NCBI RefSeq assembly: GCF_011421425.1
Contig: NZ_WPCW01000002.1
Coordinates: forward strand, 1-64,000
Origin: Streptococcus catagoni
GTDB lineage: Bacteria; Bacillota; Bacilli; Lactobacillales; Streptococcaceae
Direction of reading: 5' to 3'
DNA: 64,000 nt
This document shows positions 59,922-64,000 of this stretch, in pieces. The first letter of the stretch is position 1, and every line of letters starts with the position of its first letter. Both the position numbers and the translations under genes were made by a program. The notes beneath the pieces were generated by a model, which made no database searches, had not been told where the DNA came from, and saw only the letters and a program-made list of their open reading frames with translations.

Positions 59922-60770
59922 ATGGAAAAAGAACAAGCAAAACAAATTTATTTCGCTATCAAACAAGAGGCAGAACTACACGGTTACAAGGAAATTGAAA
60001 ACAGAATGGATTCTGCTTTTAGAACATCAGTTGGATCTGGATTCGATTATTACACTTTTGGGCTAGAGACAGTTATTCCACTACTTACAAGTGATTCTAA
60101 AATTTTAAAACTAAGAGACGATGTTGTTCAAAATCGCTTAACTTTTAGAAGTCTTTTTAAAGAACATACACTTAAAATTCAAGAAATTAATCTCAATCAA
60201 AAAATTACTACTCGTGCTAAACGAGAAATGAGTATTGAAGTAAGAGAATCTTTTGTGAATCAATTCAGTAAATTAGAAAGTAAGTTCAACTCACAAAAGA
60301 AAGAGTTGGCATATACTGCGAATATTTTACTAAATTCACTTATTAGAGCTCTTGAAGAATGCTATTCTAAAGCACCAGAATTACTTATAAGATTGCGCAT
60401 GTATTTATCAAATAACCATGAAACTTATAACACTAATAAGTTTGCAGATGACATTTATGTTGTACGTCCTGAACCTAAGAGCTATGCTGAATTAAATGAG
60501 TTTGTCGATAGTACATTCGCAAATGTAGCACGTATTCACAACCAAGATCCAAAATTATTTATAAATCAATTGTTACAAGATGCTGAAAAAAGCGACTTAC
60601 TAGAAGAAGAATATATTGTACAAGCTTACCTTGATTGTAAGGAAGAGTATGAGCAATACTTAATTGAGCAATTCGCTAAAGAAGAAGAACGCAGGGCAGT
60701 GCCTACTCCAGAACCTAAGTCAAGTATTGTAAGTAAGGCACTTAATAAATTAATGGGAGGTAACAAGTAA
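59922..60770 (+). CDS. Large island protein of unknown function
   Basis: 282 residues, almost wholly helical. The N-terminus is MEKEQAKQIYFAIKQEAELHG, the middle has RAKREMSIEVRESFVNQFSKLESKF coiled-coil character, and the end is KSSIVSKALNKLMGGNK. No membrane segment or catalytic motif. Ribosome binding site AAGAGG. Position, size and helix content would fit a capsid-size or packaging-interference protein of PICIs, but I have no homology evidence for that. Its last base is shared with the next gene's start. Confidence 0.7.
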   Translation: MEKEQAKQIYFAIKQEAELHGYKEIENRMDSAFRTSVGSGFDYYTFGLETVIPLLTSDSKILKLRDDVVQNRLTFRSLFKEHTLKIQEINLNQKITTRAKREMSIEVRESFVNQFSKLESKFNSQKKELAYTANILLNSLIRALEECYSKAPELLIRLRMYLSNNHETYNTNKFADDIYVVRPEPKSYAELNEFVDSTFANVARIHNQDPKLFINQLLQDAEKSDLLEEEYIVQAYLDCKEEYEQYLIEQFAKEEERRAVPTPEPKSSIVSKALNKLMGGNK

Positions 60771-61111
60771 TGGGAACTTATTCAAAGGTATATGAAGCAC
60801 TAACAACTGATGTAGTGTTTGGAACTGGATTTGTAAATATTAAAGAGTATCTATTCAATACTATCTCAAGCAATTATCAAGGACTGCAACAAGACATAGT
60901 CACTGACTATGGAACTGTTAAGACTAACAGTGAGTTAGATAACAAGGACTTAACTATCATTCAATTGTACTTGTCTAGTCAACACGACCTTGATATTAGT
61001 ATCGAAGAATTAAAAGCAATCATCAATGTTATCAGCAATCAAAAAGATTTGGTAGTTATTGGAGAACGTCAAGACATGGCAGGTGCTTATGGAAAATATT
61101 CTACACTATGA
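60770..61111 (+). CDS. Island protein of unknown function
   Basis: 113 residues, MGTYSKVYEALTTDVVFGTG, with an alternating helix/strand pattern and no recognised domain. The start overlaps the previous stop (TAATG), and GGGAGG lies upstream. The two genes are probably one functional unit. Confidence 0.68.
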   Translation: MGTYSKVYEALTTDVVFGTGFVNIKEYLFNTISSNYQGLQQDIVTDYGTVKTNSELDNKDLTIIQLYLSSQHDLDISIEELKAIINVISNQKDLVVIGERQDMAGAYGKYSTL

Positions 61112-61218
61112 TGACAAGTTAGAGCGTATGATCTACAAACGCTAATAAAGAGTTATGGGATAAAATGAAAGCGCCAAATATTCGAACAGTTTATAAGCAA
61201 TATAAGAATATAAAGTGA
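61089..61218 (+). pseudogene. Possible small broken gene before the GC-rich site
   Basis: ATG 61089 reads 18 codons (MENILHYDDKLERMIYKR) to TAA 61143-61145. The next frame from 61141 continues ANKELWDKMKAPNIRTVYKQ to TGA 61216-61218. Together they look like one 40-odd residue phage-type protein interrupted by an indel at 61140-61142. There is no strong ribosome binding site. Tentative. Confidence 0.35.
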
Positions 61219-61245
61219 AGCAGGGCGGGAAATCCGCTTTGCTTT
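61218..61245 (+). terminator. Terminator-like hairpin before the GC-rich site
   Basis: AAGCAGGGCGG pairs with CCGCTTTGCTT (with G-U) around GAAAT, followed by TTG. Confidence 0.5.
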
Positions 61246-61257
61246 TGTTGATAACTA

Positions 61258-61362
61258 CCCCCCGTCTAAAATAAAACGCAAAAATAATTGAACTGGATAC
61301 CGGTGGGAAGGGTCGACTACGCAAATATTTAGAAAATCTTACGTGAAGGGGGGTACCCCCCT
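61258..61362. other. GC-rich non-coding patch with C6/G6 runs, candidate packaging (cos) site
   Basis: TACCCCCC occurs at 61256-61263 and 61354-61361, each followed by a similar sequence (GTCTAAAA / TGACTTAAAA). The second is part of a perfect 16-bp palindrome AGGGGGGTACCCCCCT (61347-61362). An ACCGGTGGGAAGGGTCG block lies between. No gene covers 61219-61433. A GC-rich, repeat-bearing patch just before a late-regulator gene is where streptococcal phages carry cos. Not proven. Confidence 0.45.
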
Positions 61363-61433
61363 GACTTAAAACGCTTAGAATAGCAATCTCATCACTTTTA
61401 TAAGTAAAATTAACACAGAAAGTAGGTAGTAAA

Positions 61434-61778
61434 TTGGTAATAAAAGATAAGTTAAAAAGGCTAAAAATCTCCTCTGAAATGCTTAACATACAAATGGCAA
61501 CACTAAAACAAGTTAAGTCCATAGCGTCCAATATGAGCGATTCTAGCCTTTTGCATGAAGTAGAAGAACAAATAGCTAAAGAAGTTTCAGAACTCACTCA
61601 GGAGCGCTCTGAAACGCTTAAAAAGGTCAACAGTTTGAAGTCTGCTGACCAAGTGACAGTTATTAAATTGAGGTACATGAACGGCTACTCTTGGAATCGT
61701 ATAGCTTTTATGATGAGACGTTCACTAAATACAGTATATAGACTTCATAAAAAAGCATTGGAGCAATTGGAAGAATAA
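61434..61778 (+). CDS. ArpU/DUF1492-like late transcriptional regulator
   Basis: About 114 residues. The N-terminal two-thirds is a helical coiled coil. The C-terminus DQVTVIKLRYMNGYSWNRIAFMMRRSLNTVYRLHKKAL is a sigma-70 region-4-like HTH typical of DUF1492/ArpU phage regulators. The likely start is TTG 61434 with AAGTAGG upstream. In phages such genes precede terminase and activate the late operon. Here no terminase follows. Confidence 0.78.
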   Translation: MVIKDKLKRLKISSEMLNIQMATLKQVKSIASNMSDSSLLHEVEEQIAKEVSELTQERSETLKKVNSLKSADQVTVIKLRYMNGYSWNRIAFMMRRSLNTVYRLHKKALEQLEE

Positions 61779-61851
61779 AGAGAGCAACTGATGGTTTATA
61801 TCTTGTATATAAAATCTCAATAAGCTATAATATAAGAAAGGAGGTGCTAAT

Positions 61852-62319
61852 ATGATTACTGCATTAGATGTTGCTAATACATTTTTAGTGAGAGCTAAAA
61901 AAGAAAATATAGATATTTCTCCTATGAAACTTCAAAAATTAGTATTTCTTTTATATAAAGAATATTTAAAAAATACTGAAAAAAAATTATTCGAAGATAA
62001 ATTCGAAGTCTGGATGTATGGACCAGTAGTAAGCAATATTTACCAAGCCTTTAAAAAGTATGGCTCAAATAAAATAACAAACTACTATATAAATTCTAAT
62101 AATCAGTATTTAACTGTAAAGTTTGGTCTTAACGAAGCTTTTGATAATTGTTTTGAAAAAGTTTGGCAAAAATATAAAGAATTAGATGGCGTATTTTTAT
62201 CGCAACTTACACATCAAAAAGATACTGCTTGGTCTATTGCTGACAGTCTTAACAGAGAATTTTTAAGTGACCAAGATATTTATAACGAAAAGGAATACGA
62301 ATTTGGACGATCAAACTAA
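61852..62319 (+). CDS. Panacea-domain (SocA-like, DUF4065) protein, probable antitoxin
   Basis: 155 residues. ITALDVANTFLVRAKKENIDISPMKLQKLVFLLYKEYL...FEVWMYGPVVSNIYQAFKKYG is the Panacea/DUF4065 signature (PMKLQKL, YGPV). GAAAGGAGG precedes the ATG by 6 bp. Panacea domains are versatile antitoxins that neutralise unrelated toxins encoded next to them. The overlapping membrane protein gene is the likely partner. It occupies the accessory end of the island. Confidence 0.88.
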   Translation: MITALDVANTFLVRAKKENIDISPMKLQKLVFLLYKEYLKNTEKKLFEDKFEVWMYGPVVSNIYQAFKKYGSNKITNYYINSNNQYLTVKFGLNEAFDNCFEKVWQKYKELDGVFLSQLTHQKDTAWSIADSLNREFLSDQDIYNEKEYEFGRSN

Positions 62320-62620
62320 CACCAATGAACAAATACCAATAGAAGAAGATAAGCCTAAGCATTCCAATCAATTTCCACTTGACAATTCGAATACAGTAAA
62401 ACCAAATGAAGTACCAAAAGATGTTTTTAATACAATAAAAGGTCATCATCTTTTGGGATGGTGTGTTGGTTTACTAACAATTGTTTATGGAATTGAATTC
62501 TTTTTTCATAAAGGGCAACTAACCCAAGTAGGAGAAAGTTTTATTGAAATTATAAAACTACTAATTTTTTCATTGACCGGTTATTTGTTTGGTACGCAAT
62601 CAAATAATAGAGATAATTAA
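62303..62620 (+). CDS. Two-helix membrane protein overlapping the Panacea gene, candidate toxin/effector
   Basis: About 105 residues from TTG 62303 (AAAAGGAA upstream). A GTG start at 62267 lies deeper in the Panacea gene. The first 45 residues are polar and acidic. Then come two hydrophobic helices (LLGWCVGLLTIVYGIEFFF and IEIIKLLIFSLTGYLFG) and a short polar tail. The overlap of 17 bp couples its translation to the Panacea gene. Membrane-acting toxins are a known class of Panacea partners. This pairing is inferred from layout, not from homology. Confidence 0.6.
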   Translation: MDDQTNTNEQIPIEEDKPKHSNQFPLDNSNTVKPNEVPKDVFNTIKGHHLLGWCVGLLTIVYGIEFFFHKGQLTQVGESFIEIIKLLIFSLTGYLFGTQSNNRDN

Positions 62621-62647
62621 AAAAGCACCTTAATAGGTGCCTTTTTT
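62619..62647 (+). terminator. Terminator after the Panacea operon
   Basis: AAGCACCT pairs with AGGTGCCT around TAAT and is followed by six T, ending the last island transcript. Confidence 0.88.
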
Positions 62648-62789
62648 CTTGCCTGCAGAACTCGTCATTTTTAGTTCCGTTTTTAGTGAAGTTTGGGGTT
62701 AAAATTAAATGTATCTAATTTTAAACTGTAAACATAAAAAGTCAGCAATATCAGTGTTTAGATACTGTAAATTTACACTAATTGTAAAC
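62648..62789. promoter_or_regulatory. attR-proximal arm with inverted TGCAGGCAAG and repeated TGTAAA motifs
   Basis: CTTGCCTGCA (62648-62657) is the inverse of the motif flanking int. CTGTAAAC (62726-62733), CTGTAAAT (62765-62772) and TTGTAAAC (62782-62789) lie within 75 bp of attR. Repeated short motifs beside an attachment core are what integrase arm-binding sites look like. Assignment is inferential. No gene lies in 62648-62797. Confidence 0.4.
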
Positions 62790-62797
62790 CGTTAAAG

Positions 62798-62824
62798 TTC
62801 TACAACAAAATGCTTTAATTCTTA
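62798..62824 (+). repeat. attR: 27-bp direct repeat, right end of the island
   Basis: Perfect copy of 52377-52403, including the last seven rpsD codons and stop, here without an rpsD body. Marks the right junction. Confidence 0.93.
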
Positions 62825-62836
62825 CATTACATACTT

Positions 62837-62863
62837 TAAAAGCCCGTTATTATGGGCTTTTTT
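62837..62863 (+). terminator. Ancestral rpsD terminator, now orphaned beyond attR
   Basis: AAAAGCCC pairs with GGGCTTTT around GTTATTAT, followed by a T-run. It stands at the same distance from the att repeat as the island-borne hairpin stands from attL, and has no gene upstream to serve. Confidence 0.8.
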
Positions 62864-63045
62864 TGTTTTTAAATTTGCTGACTAAAGTGACATAATAAAA
62901 ACTTGTTCGGAAGGTTTGAACAAGTTGTTAGCTAGTGAATTGATTTATCAATGGTTCTGCTAATGATGGGTTGTGTCAAGTTGTGATGTTTTCTTTATGT
63001 AGGCCGTTTTAAGCTCTGCTATTTTATATATAGAAAGGTCAAGCT
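62864..63045. other. Intergenic stretch between the orphan terminator and the TetR gene
   Basis: About 180 bp of chromosomal flank. No gene, RNA or repeat is recognised. A short inverted pair near 62906-62930 (ACTTGTTCGGAAGGTTTGAACAAGT) could end the convergent tetR transcript. Confidence 0.5.
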
Positions 63046-63579
63046 TTAGTTAATGGCTAACATTTTCAATATAAAAGTGGTCATCTCTTGAGGGCTTTCT
63101 TTTTTGCCACGGCCTATCCAAGCTTGACAGGTGCCAAAAAATGCATAGGACAGGTAGATACTTTGGTATTCTTTTTCCTTTTCTGATAGATCTCTGTGAA
63201 CAGTTCTGTTTTTTAGTTCTGTGATAATCATGATTCTAACTTTATTGATAATAAAGCTTTGAATTTCTCTAGTCCCATTTGAAGAGATGAGGGCTGATAA
63301 TAATTTTTCTCTTTCTAAAAATTTGAAGATTTCTAGAAAAGTTTGTTCCCAATTATCGTATTCTTTTTCAAAGACGTATTCGAGTTTATGAAATAGCATC
63401 TGCTGGTAGGAATCAATCATTTCATATTTATCTTTGTAGTGGGTATAAAAGCTAGATCGGCTGATCCCAGCTGTTATGGCTAGCCGTTTAGTAGTGATAT
63501 CGTCGAAGCTTTCAGTTGATAATAGGGTAACCATTGCATCTAGTAATGCTTTTTTTGTGTTTTCTTTTCTATTTAGCAT
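63046..63579 (-). CDS. TetR-family transcriptional regulator
   Basis: 177 residues. The N-terminal TetR HTH reads TKKALLDAMVTLLSTESFDDITTKRLAITAGISRSSFYTHYKDK. The C-terminal ligand domain is of the TetR_C/YhgE-associated type. It is divergent from the YhgE/Pip-like gene 132 bp away. A GTGT-type inverted repeat (GTACAC at 63597-63602 with GTGTCC at 63613-63618) between them is a likely operator. It probably represses the neighbour. Confidence 0.9.
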   Translation of the reverse strand: MLNRKENTKKALLDAMVTLLSTESFDDITTKRLAITAGISRSSFYTHYKDKYEMIDSYQQMLFHKLEYVFEKEYDNWEQTFLEIFKFLEREKLLSALISSNGTREIQSFIINKVRIMIITELKNRTVHRDLSEKEKEYQSIYLSYAFFGTCQAWIGRGKKESPQEMTTFILKMLAIN

Positions 63580-63637
63580 ATTTCTTTCTCCATTTGTACA
63601 CTTTTAGACTATGTGTCCAAAAAACCAGCATAAACTC

Positions 63638-63665
63638 TTGAAATTTTCTAGGAAGATTGTATAAT
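63638..63665 (+). promoter_or_regulatory. Promoter of the YhgE/Pip-like gene
   Basis: TTGAAA (63638-63643), 16 bp, TATAAT (63660-63665), 46 bp upstream of the start codon. An ACACACTGTGTT dyad (63684-63695) downstream could be a regulator site. Confidence 0.65.
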
Positions 63666-63711
63666 ATATTTTATCATAAATTTTACACACTGTGTTCAAT
63701 TGGGAGAAAAA

Positions 63712-64000
63712 ATGTTAGAAGAATTGAAAGCACTTATAAAAAATCCAAAATTAATCATTACAATGATAGGGGTGGCCTTGGTGCCAGCCTTATATAATTT
63801 GTCTTTTTTAGGTTCCATGTGGAATCCTTACGGTAACGTTAAGCATTTACCCGTAGCGGTTGTCAATCAAGATAAGCCAGCAAATTTTCAAGACAAGACC
63901 TTAAAAATCGGCGATGACATGGTAGACAGCATGTCTAAAAATAAGGCTTTAGACTATCACTTTACCAGTAAATCTAAAGCAGAAAAGGGTTTAGAGAATG
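63712..64000 (+). CDS. YhgE/Pip-type membrane protein, 5' part only
   Basis: The first 96 codons are present. A short N-terminal helix anchors the protein (KLIITMIGVALVPALYNLSFLGSMW) and is followed by YGNVKHLPVAVVNQDKPANF, the start of the extracellular domain of YhgE/Pip proteins. This family includes the phage infection protein of Lactococcus and EsaA-related secretion components. GGGAG precedes the ATG. The window ends inside the gene. Confidence 0.85.
   Translation, partial: MLEELKALIKNPKLIITMIGVALVPALYNLSFLGSMWNPYGNVKHLPVAVVNQDKPANFQDKTLKIGDDMVDSMSKNKALDYHFTSKSKAEKGLEN

Larger units (their letters stand above)
52377..62824. mobile_element. Phage-inducible chromosomal island-like element in rpsD (10.4 kb)
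   Basis: Bounded by perfect 27-bp repeats. Order from the left: tyrosine integrase and CI-like repressor (minus), then all plus: small regulator, unknown genes, AlpA/Xis-like, primase-region protein, VapE-type helicase, iteron-flanked AT-rich origin, small unknown genes, GC-rich site, DUF1492/ArpU regulator, Panacea plus membrane protein. Size, divergent regulation, replication module next to an origin, and lack of structural, lysis and conjugation genes fit Gram-positive PICIs. Terminase small subunit was not recognised, so a cos-type island is possible. A decayed prophage remnant is the alternative. Confidence 0.85.

Noticed and set aside
52377-62824. Reading the island as an integrative conjugative element or full prophage
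   Set aside because: No relaxase, type IV secretion, capsid, tail, portal or lysis genes were recognised, and the size and order fit a satellite better.

Overview
The window is a low-GC Streptococcus chromosome segment spanning the replication origin. The gene order around dnaA matches the pyogenic group (S. pyogenes / S. uberis / S. parauberis / S. iniae type): rrn, amino-acid permease, ftsH, hpt, tilS, serine hydrolase, divIC, rqcP, mfd, pth, ychF, DUF951, lipid kinase, dnaN, dnaA, oriC, parB, htrA, rlmH. The species cannot be fixed from the sequence alone. dnaA is on the minus strand here, so the window is the reverse of the usual orientation and replication runs outward in both directions from about 19.2 kb.

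Left arm, 1-19.1 kb: the 5' end of a 16S rRNA gene with tandem promoters, followed by a block of housekeeping genes all on the minus strand, co-directional with replication. Two are interrupted. mfd has a one-base frameshift in an A6 tract, and a small Xre-type regulator beside ychF has one in an A7T7 tract. Origin region, 17.6-22.1 kb: three clusters of DnaA boxes (dnaN-dnaA, dnaA-parB, htrA-rlmH), an orphan parB, and a near-consensus parS after rlmH. Two further parS sites lie inside ecfA1 and a NUDIX gene.

Right arm, 22.1-52.4 kb: three tRNA genes, YfhO-like, ABC-F and YitT-family genes, T-box controlled trpS, guaB, recF and yaaA. Then come an M16 peptidase pair, a RodZ-like gene, pgsA, the ECF transporter module ecfA1-ecfA2-ecfT, a secreted muralytic protein, L-serine dehydratase, mnmA, a MarC-family gene, a NUDIX gene with an in-frame stop, mnmG, gdpP, rplI, the replicative helicase, veg and rpsD.

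Mobile island, 52.4-62.8 kb: a 10.4-kb element is inserted exactly at the 3' end of rpsD between 27-bp direct repeats. It has the layout of a phage-inducible chromosomal island (PICI): tyrosine integrase, divergent CI-like and small regulators, an AlpA/Xis-like protein, a primase-region protein, a VapE/D5-type helicase, an iteron-flanked AT-rich origin just after it, and many small unknown genes. A GC-rich candidate packaging site and an ArpU/DUF1492 late regulator follow. At its far end is an accessory pair, a Panacea (SocA-like, DUF4065) gene overlapping a two-helix membrane protein gene, which looks like a toxin-antitoxin or anti-phage cassette. No terminase small subunit, capsid or lysis gene was recognised. 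The island brings its own replacement rpsD terminator, and the ancestral one survives beyond the right repeat.

Right edge, 62.9-64 kb: ancestral flank with a TetR regulator divergent from a YhgE/Pip-type membrane protein gene cut by the window end.
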